Part shown: positions 22,801 to 33,651 of the stretch, in pieces
Position numbering within the stretch: the first letter of the stretch is position 1
How the letters are laid out: each line of letters starts with the position of its first letter
DNA from: Trichobilharzia szidati
Taxonomy: Eukaryota; Platyhelminthes; Trematoda; Strigeidida; Schistosomatidae
Assembly: GCA_944472155.2 (NCBI GenBank)
Contig: OX235277.1
Coordinates: forward strand, 13,712,804-13,776,803
Length of the DNA: 64,000 bases
Direction of reading: 5' to 3'
Translations under genes and position numbers: made by a program
Notes under the pieces: model-generated
Seen by the model: only the letters and a program-made list of their open reading frames with translations
Databases searched by the model: none
What the model was told of the DNA's origin: nothing

Positions 22801-24700
22801 ACTGTAATATAAATATCAGTCGCCATCAAATTACGAGTATTTCCTTCACTTATATTTAAAACGTTTCAGTACGTCGCACAAGAACTTTTACATTCAGTAC
22901 AAATATATAATCACCCTTATAACTGCTAAAAGACGGAAGTGCTTCTGATGATGTTGATTAATGATTCTCTTGGTGTTTTCACTATCGAAATTCGATTTTC
23001 TTCTTCCTACATCTCAATGAACTTTAAGTCTTAATTGGTTATTATTCTCGAATCATAATGTTAGTGTAACTCACAAAATCCTGGTATATACAGGAAATAT
23101 AAGAAGTAAGAAAATCACTGAGGAAACATATTTAACACCTTTACTTTTTTTAGTTTAGAGTTCTTGAGTGCATCTACATACATACCTGAAGAAAATTTCA
23201 GGTAGAAAACACCTTAATAGAGCTGATGATGGTTACTGTAGGTCAACCAGATGAAAACATTGTATTTTAGGTGAACCCCAGCCACAGAATTATTATTTTA
23301 TTTAGCGTGACATCAACGTGTATTCATACCAATATTGTCGTATCATGCGTTAGTAGTTCATGTGTAGAACACTGGCCAACCACACGCAGGTATTTAAAAG
23401 ATTTTTATCTTCTTGAGTTTATTTTCAAACCGGAGGATTTCACAATATAATGTGTTAGAAGCAGAAAATTTCCTCAGAGCTTTTTTTGCAAATCTGCCAT
23501 GCGACGTCTTGGAAAAATTTCAAATCAAGCTTCAGAGAATTATTAGAAATGTGAAACACTCATCTGATACCATAAGTCCATCAAAGGAGGCAACATTTTG
23601 ACACTGTTTTTGAGTTCACACAAGATAACAACTTATGACATCTTCTGCATTTATGCGTTCTGCGGTATTACGTCACTCGAAAAACAACAATGGCTAAGGA
23701 TACTTCACTGATTTAATATGTCCAAACCAAGTTCACTCTCAACAGTTTGATAAAATGAATAGCCATAATTCATTTAAAATTAGCACAGAATGACTCCTGG
23801 AGTTAATGAGCGCTGAGAATAATCAGTAGGTTTTCACATATTCTGACAACAAAATAAGCGGTTTCAAAGCTGATCAGTAGCCCATTCAACGATTAAAAGT
23901 GACCATTAAATGTCTTAGGAATTTTAACAACAAAGGTGATTACTGCATTCCAGATGGAGTTAAAAACACACTGGAGAAATGTTGCATTCGCTCCAGTAAT
24001 TATCTATCCAATGAAAGGTATTCTAAAACGTGAGTAACTCAGTTTTATGAATTTCGAATTATATATAAATAAAGCTACGGTGTTTCAAATATGATGAAGA
24101 CATATTTGTGTAAATCTTACATTTAACTGTTCGGGTTATTCAGTATACCGGATCATTGTGAAGCTTCTCCGTTAAGTGAACGCTATATCGCTAGAAATCC
24201 TCACTGACTGATGGCACTGAGTATAAGGTAGAAACGTAGCTGAATGAACGTGTCAAGTAACGACAGAATCTCACTGACATCCGTTTCAAATTTTACTACA
24301 CCTCGAAATGCTCACCAAAGTAAGAAATACACTACATACAAATCAAAATAACACAGTCCATAACATGAATTTCATGACGAAAGTTTCAGATGTCTACATC
24401 ACGAAAACTAATCATAGGGGTTTGTGGCATAAGGACAAATAAATGGTTAGAATCACGGCTTTGTCGGTTCGTGTTTGCATCAACTCATGGCACTTGCACC
24501 GGTCCAGGAATTGAAATCAGTCAACTAGCTAATTCGAACATTTGTGTAATAACAGAATAGAATTATTCAATACTACAGTGATTTTACATTATAACACATG
24601 AGAAATGACACAAATTCACCAAAATATTGTACTCACCCGAATCAGCTGTTTTCGGAATGAATACGATGTTCAGTAAAAGCAGAAGATAACTGCCGTGCAT
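13735..24700 (-). CDS. Micro-exon gene B (MEG-like), complete, 10 coding exons
   Basis: Predicted 77-residue paralogue of gene A. Exon lengths are 64, 6, 6, 6, 9, 12, 9, 27, 12 and 83 nt, all phase 1, and the joined exons have no internal stop. Signal peptide MHGSYLLLLLNIVFIPKTADS, then GFYKLPKGF, a segment DNPYVCY with a cysteine absent from A and C, then YTELRDADEMNAEP and the hydrophobic C-terminus. Exons 1-4, 6, 8, 9 and the last match A and C by position. Exon 5 (AAGGGTTCG) and exon 7 (TTTGCTATG) have no sequence match there, and no copy of A/C exon 7 was found. Introns 1 and 3 are enlarged (1556 and 2444 nt); intron 3 carries the inverted-repeat element with its SINE. It is the most divergent complete copy, while its last exon is closest to that of gene D. 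Confidence 0.74.
15317..15328 (-). CDS. Gene B exon 9: 12-nt micro-exon
   Basis: CTGTGCAG|AAATGAATGCCG|GTAAGTG on the minus strand; adds E M N A. Confidence 0.78.
15860..16260. other. Insertion-like stretch in gene B intron 8
   Basis: Somewhat GC-richer than the surrounding intron, with no counterpart in the matching introns of A and C. It shares TTTGTCC, GGATGTGA and CTAGAAG blocks with 60030-60100. Probably an old repeat of unknown class. Confidence 0.3.
16626..16652 (-). CDS. Gene B exon 8: 27-nt micro-exon
   Basis: Acceptor TTATTAG, donor GTGAGAAT, encodes YTELRDAD. Length and Y-x-E-x-R pattern shared with A and C. Confidence 0.78.
17029..17037 (-). CDS. Gene B exon 7: 9-nt micro-exon, B-specific
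   Basis: GGCCACAG|TTTGCTATG|GTGAGATA on the minus strand. The aligned site in A (near 3135) and C has GTGAATT and no AG, so this exon exists only in B. Adds V C Y, the only cysteine of the middle region. Confidence 0.55.
17912..17923 (-). CDS. Gene B exon 6: 12-nt micro-exon
   Basis: TTTGCAG|ACAATCCCTACG|GTGAGTG on the minus strand; resembles gene C exon 6 (ATCAATCCCTGA). Adds D N P Y. Confidence 0.74.
18641..18649 (-). CDS. Gene B exon 5: 9-nt micro-exon, B-specific sequence
   Basis: TTTACAG|AAGGGTTCG|GTAAGTACA on the minus strand. Good acceptor and donor. Adds K G F. Same length as exon 5 of A and C but not alignable to it. Confidence 0.68.
19598..19603 (-). CDS. Gene B exon 4: 6-nt micro-exon
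   Basis: ACATTAG|TGCCAA|GTAAGTATA on the minus strand; flanks align with exon 4 of A and C. Adds L P. Confidence 0.68.
20640..21890. mobile_element. Inverted-repeat-bounded element in gene B intron 3
   Basis: The block GTTTGTTTATTAGATGTATC with CACAGTGAAAC follows at 20647-20690, and its reverse complement closes the region at 21845-21890. Homology runs further inward (TTTTATAGTTTTC...GTCCTCTCC-like near 20700 and 21760), with about 70 extra bases in the right arm. The interior holds a SINE and AT-rich DNA with no recognisable transposase. Either a foldback or non-autonomous DNA element, or two opposed copies of one repeat. No target-site duplication is evident. Confidence 0.5.
21010..21202 (-). 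mobile_element. tRNA-derived SINE, full length
   Basis: Minus-strand head GTCGGTGGCACAGTGGTTAG fits a pol III A box, and GGGTTCGATCCCC a B box. A tRNA-unrelated body (CCATGCTGAAAATTCCATAC) and an A-rich AAATAAAAAAAATAAAA tail follow. About 190 bp. Closely related to 58559-58772. I see no CTGATGA/GAAA hammerhead core in it. Confidence 0.78.
22048..22053 (-). CDS. Gene B exon 3: 6-nt micro-exon
   Basis: AATGTAG|ACAAAT|GTAAGTTTA on the minus strand; adds Y K. Confidence 0.74.
23075..23080 (-). CDS. Gene B exon 2: 6-nt micro-exon
   Basis: TATACCAG|GATTTT|GTGAGTTAC on the minus strand; adds G F as in A and C. Confidence 0.78.
24637..24700 (-). CDS. Gene B exon 1: signal peptide
   Basis: 64 nt from ATG (24700-24698), 21 codons plus one base, then GTGAGTAC. 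Core LLLLLNIVFI; the LLLNI and KTA positions are shared with A and C. Confidence 0.83.
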
Positions 24701-24742
24701 TTCACTAAATGTGCTCTCTAATCATTCTCTGATATTCCTTCG

Positions 24743-24750
24743 CTTATATA
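24743..24750 (-). promoter_or_regulatory. TATA box of gene B
   Basis: TATATAAG on the minus strand, about 45 nt before the start codon, as in genes A and C. Confidence 0.68.
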
Positions 24751-25200
24751 CACCAATAAGTGAAATCCAGGTAAATCAATTCTTGTTTTATAACAATAAA
24801 CAGTAAACGTTGAGTTGAAATGGTAATCCACAAAAAGCAGACAGCCACAAAACTAAGTTTATGTGTATACGACTAACACGACTGTCACTAAAATGACTAC
24901 GCGACATGAAAAGATGTCTGTATCAGCGTAAAGTTGGTCTGGCTTTTCAGAAAACACACGTTTTAAGAAAGATTATCAGAAAGTAAACATTTTCTGAATC
25001 TGAGCTACTAGACTACTGTCTTGTGAATAATACTCATAATAAATACGTTTCTTAATGCATAAGTTCACACCCTTCTGACTATCTCAAAGTAACTAAGATC
25101 AGACTTCACCTTTCTCAATGAGCACGTCATGATAAACGCAGAATAATATCATTTTCATAGTTGTAATGAGCAAGCTGTTTCGGAATTCCCTCCTGAACGA
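24751..25200. other. 5' flank of gene B
   Basis: Homologous to the flanks upstream of genes A and C, including the GCAGACAG...CACAAAACTA block near 24835. Probable promoter region. Confidence 0.45.
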
Positions 25201-28200
25201 TGTATCTATAATTTTTATACTTATTTAAACATTTCAACTAACTTTGTAGTAAGTATATGTATTTCCCCTAAGCTGTATATCCCTTTTTTGATATCTGCGT
25301 ATCACTTGTCGATTTCTAACCTCAACTATTTGTCGTTGGCCTTGTTTAATCTTTAGTTGTATCAATTCTTCCTAGTTGTGTACATTAAAGGCGTGTTGTT
25401 TATCGGTATGAGTTTTGTTGAGTGAATGAAGGTGATTCTGACCCAGGACTGTTTGAGTGAAGTCTTGGTGCGTGATTCTTGTGGACAGTGCTTTGGATCC
25501 AACCTCGTTGGGAATATTCTCTTTGGTTGTCGAGCACCTTTTACAAGTGAACTGTGATTATTATTTCTGTTTTTCAGCACGGGTTTTGTATTTAGAAGCA
25601 TACGTTGCGTAAATTGCTGCATCACGGTACTGTCGAGATAAATGTGAGTTTTATGTTATTATTGTTATTTAACAGAACCGTGAAAATGCTGGAGAATAAG
25701 AGTCATTACCCTTCGTCTGGAATATTTTTCTCATTTATTTCGAATATTGCGTCTACGAAAAATGTCTGGGATTTCAAATTAAACTGAGTATTGAGTTAGA
25801 AATAACTTAAGTTCAATACACCTCCTTTTCAATTATCGTTCAATGACCCGATGAGTCATTTCACTCAACGGTTTCGTCAGTATGTTCAAAACACCCCAAT
25901 TCTTATCTACACTTATGTTAGCAGAGGAGCTTATTGGACATGTGATTCGAAGAAACTTGCTGGAAATGATTCTGGTGAAGTGCCAAGTATCTTAACCACC
26001 TCAAACCACTAATACAACAAAAGCATTGAAGACCTCGATCTTATTTCTCAAGTCGAGGGCGGCAGATATTTCACTTACTTTAATTATTTGCTTTTTACTG
26101 GCCATCGGTTTTCAGAAGAACCGAACACACCTATCCCTGCCACGCTGGAGTGTTGAGGGCCCCTATGAACGAAATGATCACCTACCAAATGCAATAAAAT
26201 CGTTATCCCTGCCAATCAGTTCAGTGTGCGAATAGCCTCATGCGAATACATCCACCGAGAGTATGGTTAACCACCCACAGTCGTATAAGCGAGACATGAG
26301 AATGGCATAACTCACGCTCATACCGTCTATACAGCTTCTGACATGGTCACTACAGGATTTATGAGTAGTAAGCACGACAGCCTAGCTGAGCGCCATTGAG
26401 CCAAAACAAGCTGAAATCCCATAGTCACAGACCACAAAACAACTAGCTTGCATCCCTGAGTCATTTGGAAGCGATGCACTAAGTCTCAAATCTTCGACAC
26501 GGATTTATGGGGTGATCACTTCATAATCACGCGCGGGATGAGACACAGCACAGCCCTCGAAAAAAACGCAGATAACACATCACATTTCATGCATTAAACA
26601 ATAAGTATTGATAACTTCAGTGAGCATATAGAATTTCGGATGGAAATATACAGCCGTTGAAATGTTATCTGGCTTGTTGTATACTTTTTCTATAATTTCT
26701 ATGGTGAAAAGTCGCATTGGGGACCGATGCCTTACATTTTTCGCGATTTTCACTTTTTCTCAATAGATTGTTATTTTGGCTTGCTTTCTGTGCTCATGTC
26801 TGAATCATCGTGGACGGAGCCGTCAGACGAAAATCCATATTTTCACGCGCAGCTTTCAAGCCAATCAATATTTCTAGGGAAGTAATTTTAATTTCCTGGC
26901 TCAAATGACTATCTATCATTTACCCAGTGAACGCTTTCACCAGCATTTGCCTTCCTCTCAGAAGAAATCAAATATTTCATAACTTCAGTGCAATTGAACG
27001 CCAAACGAGATCCCTTGAAACCATGTGTTGTTTTCCATCTATCTCACATAAATGTCTGACGGAACAGTATTTTAGGTGGAGTTTTCTCATTTTGAAGTTC
27101 TCATGATTACCTATAATTCGTCCACGATACACTTTCACCCCATCGGCCTCCATCAAAACAATAGTCAATTTTTAAAACGTAGGAAATTGCCCCTACAGAA
27201 ATCGTGTGTCATTTTCAAATATTCCGAAATAATGGTTAAAGGGATCATCAGATTTTCGCGGAGATTTTCCATTTCCTAATCCTCCTACATATCTATCATT
27301 CACAAAACACACTTTTACCCCATGTGTTAACTTTCTCAAAAACATTTTCGCTATATTATCAAGTACACAAGGAGATTCTACAGCAGATGAAGGAATCTGA
27401 AATATTTTCCTGGTTAATATTTTGGAAGCAACTCTCATACAATATAAACGCTATTGATTCTTAGCTATAGAGCGACGCAAACCTTGCTGAGTGGCCAACA
27501 CACTCGAATTGTGGTTGCTCTGCAGTGTCATGTCACTTATATTATGTGATGAGGCGACCCACAACTAGACCTGGCTACCCACTGGTTGTACTAGTCGGCT
27601 CACGTCTTCTAGTCTCGCTTTTTACCCGGGAAGATATTTTCAAATATCTCCGAAGTAGAAGTGTCTCTTCCGGTTTTGAAAAATCGATGGGAGTCACAGT
27701 TCTGACCCGCATCGAAATCCTACATTCTCTCTCCAATAACTTTCAATGCAGTTGCTCAATTTGATTAGGCTTGTAAATGTCTTCCACTCGTGTTCTGGTA
27801 AATTTCGCGTCATTCCTCCGCCTTTCGAAGATGAAAATTCACTGCAATGAAATTTGAACATAGTCTCAGAGAGGATTCCTGTCATGCTGCTAGATCTTGT
27901 GAAGGGGCTGCAGTCCACAAGAAGAAAGCAGGCAGACATTCGTGCCATGACATCAGATTAGGAAGCTAAACTATCCGAGTGGCAGTACCGTCAAACCACT
28001 GTCGCAATGGTCATCCACTATGTGTCATATGATATCTTCTGAAGTCTGAAATGCCCTTCAGTAACCGACTCTTCTATCAAAAGAATTACTCAAATCAGCG
28101 ACTGGAGGCCTGTGATCTTGCCCAAGACCACTGGTGTTTATGATCCTTCATTATCGAGAACACGATGATGACCACTGAGTGACACATGTCGGCTGACTTC

Positions 28201-28750
28201 ATGGTGCGGCAGCAGTCATTGTTTTCATTCGATCGAGGGAATAGTTTTCACCCGTACCTTTATCAACACTGGTAACACTGGTACCACGGTGGGCAGATCC
28301 TCTGCCAAAAAGTCGATAGGGTGGACATGTGAAAGACTCGTTGCCGACACACTGGCACATGAGATCATCTAATATATTATGTTAATATGTTTTTGCCCCC
28401 TTATTTGGTATATAGCTGTTTAACTGACATGCATATGTATTATTTGTCTTATGGTGCGTTCATTTGTTCCTCCTCCTTCCTCGCTTTAATTTATGAGAAC
28501 ATCCTGTTAACTAATCATTCAGTGGAGAATATTAATAATTATAGTAAAATACCGAAGTATTTGTTGGATGGATCAGAAATATATGCGGAGAGTTAAAGCT
28601 TGAAGTCCATTCCTCCATATAACATTGTTGTGTGGGGCTTCTTATCTTGTTCTTAATTTAAATCCAGACTGAGAATTATTTTAAAATAAGTGATTAATTT
28701 GTATAATTTTGGCAGCAGTTTCATCGAAAGTAACACCAGAAGTGCATTGT
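25201..28750. other. Unassigned region, partly GC-richer
   Basis: No homology to other parts of the window. 26.1-28.35 kb is visibly richer in G and C than the MEG introns. The longest minus-strand ORFs (27193-27438, 27694-27948, 25362-25625; 81-87 codons) have no motif I recognise. It may be a decayed mobile element or unrelated intergenic DNA. Confidence 0.3.
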
Positions 28751-28779
28751 ACTGAATGCAGGTTATTATTGTTTATTGT

Positions 28780-30145
28780 CAGGCAGATTCGTTTTACAGC
28801 GCCCACTTCAGCCTAAGCCGCTAGTTGTCGCTTTACAACTGCTCAGTACGAGTCAGTTGAATAACACGTAGATATCTATTTGTAAGCCACTTTAGATCAT
28901 GGGTATAGGATGGGTATAGGATGTTGTACAGTGTCCTGTTATGGTGACAGTGGATATTCCAAGGATGCTGAATAATTGCTAGACAAAACTTTGAGGGATG
29001 ATATTTGAGCAAGTGACTGTAATTCTTGCTTAGCTTCACTCTAAGTGTGGATCTATGCAGCTTCCATTACAAGGCAAATAGAAGAGAAGAGCCAAGCAGC
29101 AAAGTAACAGAGAGGAATAAATAGTATGTGAACACGAACAGGACCTTAATGTTTGTACATACACGTTTATATTCGTTGTAAACTGCCATCTAGTAGACAT
29201 AATCATTGATTTATACTTAGTCATTTTATACACTTATTCGTCTAGTCTGTTTATCCTATATAGATTTAACAGGGAACGTTTGTGCGTTTTTTGTTCAGAT
29301 TAAATTGTAGATTCCATAAAGACGACCAAGCAGTCACTTTATCTAATTCATTCAGCGCAACATTCTAGAAGTAACCTAGGTCGCCATACTGAAGTGCATA
29401 AGCTACTTTAAGGTCATCTGCAGAGATGAATGTTTTCCCACGTGTGAAGCAAGTGCATAAGTCTTTGATATGAAGTGGTAATAGGAGGGGCACAATGATG
29501 CTACCTTGTACTGCACCAGAAGTGATCGGGCTAGGCTTAGGAGTTACAGAACCAAGTTTACCTGTTTTAGACTGTCGTTAAGGAATGATTAAAGCCATCT
29601 TAATAGTGAGTACTAGTTGTCGTCTGTCACGAATGCTGGTCACAAAATTAAAGAAGTCCGGGTGGCTTGTTAAACGTTATCTAGATTTTAAGAATCCTCG
29701 TTGGTTCGGACTTATAGTGCTGCAATTAAGCATATGCATGAGTAGGTTATCTTTAACTAGTCTCTTCATAATTCTAGATTTAAAAGCGATTTAACTGCTT
29801 CCTTAGGATTTCTGTGAGAGCATACACTCTAGCAGGGCTGACTACTGCGACGCGTTCTTCGTTTCTCATACGGAAATCTCGAGCTTGTGAGATGGAGCTA
29901 AGATAGCCAAGTAATAAACCTAGTATGTCAAAGTCGTGGTGATTGAAGTAACGTGTTGAGAGTCTCTTCAGTTTCGTACGATCTTTTGGTTTTACAAATG
30001 ACTTTCTATGTGGTGAAACCTCTAGTGTTTGAAGTGGAATGGCAGTATTTGAGCATGTGTTTGAGTTCTGAGAGAAGATGCTCAGAGCTTTCAAGAGGTC
30101 AACAGTAGTGAAGTATTCACCCCATTCAGAGAATCTCAGCATTTA
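28780..30145 (-). pseudogene. CR1/SR1-like non-LTR reverse transcriptase relic
   Basis: Read on the minus strand, 30142-29783 is an open linker-type segment of 120 codons. From about 29780 to 29300 broken frames contain the motif S-G-A-V-Q-G-S-I-I-V-P (near 29510) and F-I-S-A-D-D-L-K-V-A-Y (ADD at 29421-29413), the RT QGS and xADD boxes. The QGS type suggests CR1/jockey-like elements rather than RTE. 29039-28833 carries a 68-codon tail like the C-terminus of such ORFs. Stops and frameshifts interrupt it, so it is not functional. Confidence 0.65.
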
Positions 30146-32446
30146 TTCTACGAAATCACAGTTTGCCTTACTATAGTTCCTATATATTATTTGTTGTGAA
30201 GTGGAGCTATAAGCTGCATTGCTACTCAGTGGAAGTGGCAGTAGGTCTGCATTATTATCTTCATCAATTTATTTCCTGTCACTGATATTTACAATACTGC
30301 TTGGCCAAGTCTACTCATATGTAAGTTAAGCTTTATGTTCCAGAATACTTTTCGCTTCATGATACAAGAATGTCTCTATTTGCATCATAACTTTTTGAAG
30401 ACAGTACAGTACGTGAAAAGAAAGTATTCGACTCTGTATGTTGAAATCTGTTGAAAAGGTTGGAAAGCAGAAAACGTTTACACACCTAGGGGATATTTGC
30501 ATATATTTATAAGGCAATAGAACAAGCGGCAGTTTCTCACAGTAAGTCGCCAGCTATCCTCATTGACAAGTAATTTACCACACAAGCAACTTGAAGAAAA
30601 CCAACCAATTATAATAAATTTAACTGCAAGTACTTGCGCGTAAAAAGAGAAAACCTCGAAAATGACTACTATTCAAGTGTACTTTCACAAGACTTCGATT
30701 TGTACGTGTACTTCCCGTATATTTGAAGTTACTCTCGGACCGATTGATCATTTGGCTATGTAGTTGCATACACAGTCATGTATTCATTAGAATTGTCCTA
30801 TACATTAACTCTGATTTGATTTCCCTTACTTTTGTCAAAAAATCAAAATGTTTTTCGCAAGGAAAGAGTATATTTATCTAGGTAGTCAATAAAACGACTG
30901 CTCAGAGGTGTAGTCAGTTATAAAAAGACGATTTTAATATCCCTTGTGAGCATTATCTTTATCACGAATAGGATGAATTGTTTAACGTTGTAATTTGGAA
31001 TGTTTTTTTAACTGAATCGAAGGATAGCCATCTTTATTATTTACAATTCACATTTGGATCCAACGATGGATTTTGACAAAGGCTGGTATGGTAAACAATC
31101 GTTTAGTTCTGCAAATAAGAGTACTGTTAAGTCACTATAAATTCGCAGTACACTTCCATCCCACCCTGTTCTCAGCAATCTTCTTAAGCTGGCTGCACGG
31201 TCACCTTTAATGTTTCATTTTCTCCTCACATGATCTTCCCCATGTTGCCTTCTGACAACCAATTCGCCATTCACCCTTCAGATTACCATCGAGTTGCTGG
31301 CACAGATTGTCAATTGATGGTCTTCTTATTCTACTACCGAGGAATTCGATTAGGACGAAGAAGATTGATGTGAATTATTTGATACAAAATTTTGGAAATT
31401 TCTTTAAAAAACAAGTTTTAATATGTTTTCGAAGCTAGAATAGAAATGGTTGCAATGGCTCACTCAGCTTGAAGTTGTAATTTTAAAAATTTCTCAAACA
31501 ATAAAAAAACTCTAAAATAATCCTGAATATATGCGAAACAGCATGAAGCAAATTTAAAAACATTTGTTATTTCGATGTCTTATAATCTGAAAACCCACTA
31601 GAAAGTAGTCTTACTAGTATTTTTCGAAATTAATGATGTGAAAGATAAATACGTTGCTAGTTTGTGGTCTCATTCACTTTCACTGGTTGCTCTGAAAGTG
31701 GAGTGCCACCAGCGTACAGTAACAGTAACTTTAGTAAAGAAAGATTGAAGGAAATATTTCTTAAGACTGCGATGCTGCATACAGAGTAACCAAATGATTT
31801 TGCCACTTATTCTTACACAGCTGCATGTTGACACTTAAAATATATTATCGCATCTATGGAAACATTTTGAAATGTAAATAAATGAATTTATTGTTATGCC
31901 TACAAGACTGAATTATCATTTTAGGCTGCGATTCATAGGTTATGTTAGATTAAAACAAGAGAATTGTTGATATGCAGCCAACAAGCCTTATTTGGTCTGT
32001 GCCACTACTACGACTACTACTACTATCAGTTTATAAGTAGGTAATACACAAATTGAGTATTCTGGAAGAAACTTGAATTTTGAAGCGATGAAGGAGTAAT
32101 GTAGACTCTGTATGAAACTGTGTGCAGGTCATGAAACAAAATACAAAGGAGTCAGAGTATTAAAAAATTAAAGTGTCACTGTGCGGCAATTTTTATTCTG
32201 GCATCATTGTACATCAATTCTGGTATCAAATATCACTGTATTCTGTCGTTACCGTTGCATGAAAATGAAATACCTCGTAACATCATGTTTAGGGATTGAT
32301 CGTGGTAGTCATATTGATGTTCGCTTTTACTCCATCTTATCGATTTATGTGAATTTAGTGTCTGTATACAAAACCTTTTTTATCTAGAATGTTTATTTCC
32401 AAATAAATATACTACCATTATTGTGAAGAGACAAATGAAAATAACT
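30146..32446. other. Intergenic AT-rich DNA with a possible RTE scrap
   Basis: No gene recognised. At about 31200-31280 the minus strand weakly resembles the 3' end of the RTE elements (TCCTCACATGATCTTCCCCA compared with the corresponding part of 32575-32620). The remainder shows nothing I can name. Confidence 0.3.
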
Positions 32447-33651
32447 TATTATTTATTTATTGTTCCTTTGAGTTCCTAGTGGAACAAAGGGCTTCAACTG
32501 CACGTCTCCACTTGCTTCTGTCTTCAGCTGTACTTTTCACTTGCATCCATGTTAGTCCATACTGTTGCAGCTCCTCTTCACACGATCTCCTCCATGTCAC
32601 CCTTGGACGTCCCACTCGCCACTTCCCTTTCGGGTTCTACTCGAGAGCCTGACGCGCGATGTCACCCAGCGGCCTCCTCAGTGAGTGTTCAACCCATCTC
32701 TACTTCCTTCTGCATATTTGTTGAGCGATTAGTTCTTGTTTTGTTCCTCCTCATAGTTTCTTGTTGGTGATTCCTTGTGGCCATCTGATCTTGACTAAAG
32801 AACGAAAACAGCTGTTAGTAAAGGTCTGCAACCTGTTGTAAATATTCTTGATGACCCGCCAGGTTTCTGATGCGTATAGCAAAACTGACTTGACGTTTGT
32901 ATTGAAAATCCGAATTTTGTTGTTGATGCAGCCTGAGTGACGAAGATTTCCAGTTTGGTTTCAGGTTGATGAATGTGTTTCTCTCCTTCCTGATTCTCGA
33001 TTTGACATCCTCGTCCGTTCCTCCTGTAGTTGAGACAATGCTCCCTAGATAAGTGAATGAAGTACCCCCTTTCAAATCCCTCCCGTTGATGGTGATCGGC
33101 GCTGGATGTTGATGCTGTTGTTGTTGGTTGGTTATTTTCATAACCTCCGTCTTGTCTGTGTTCACCTGGAGTCCTATCTTTGCTGCATCTTCGACTAGTT
33201 TGTCGGTTTTCGCTTGTTAGTCTTCGATTTTGTGTGACATCGAACATAAATCATCCACGCGCGAAATCCAGGTCTTCTAGGTTCTTCACGTCGGTCCAGG
33301 ATATCCCTGTCTTCTCGTTTCTCACTGTCTGACGCATAATCCATTCCACCACAATTTGGAATATCATTGGTGATAATAAGCACCTTTGTCTGACTCCTGT
33401 GTTTACTCCAAACACCTCGTTGAGTTTTCCATTGTGGATCAGTTGACATGTGCCATTGTCGTACAGCTGTTGATTAAGGTTGATGTATGTTTCGGGTACG
33501 CCGTAGTACTCGAGTATTTTCCAAATTACTTCACGGTCAACGCTGTTGAAGGTCTTCCCAAAGTGTATAAAGTTGAGGTAGAGGTTTGATTGCCATTCCA
33601 TGCTTTGTTCGATGATGGTGCGTAGAGTTACAATTTGGTCAGAACATGATT
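32447..33651 (-). mobile_element. RTE-clade retrotransposon, 5'-truncated and broken
   Basis: Same family as 44152-47336, on the minus strand, starting within the RT domain (SCSDQIVTLRTIIEQSMEWQ) and ending in an ATTATTTATTTATT-type tail. Visible: the box equivalent to FIDFEKAFDSVDRE, here FIHFGKTFNSVDRE with the first catalytic Asp replaced by His; GVRQRC in place of GVRQGC; a stop right after LDFA where FADD should continue; and a large deletion before the C-terminus at about 32.8 kb. A dead copy. Confidence 0.85.

Noticed and set aside
28895..28925. Tandem repeat GGGTATAGGAT x2
   Set aside because: Only two units; trivial.
33386..33589. Plus-strand ORF of 67 codons
   Set aside because: Antisense shadow of the broken RTE copy at 32447-33651.
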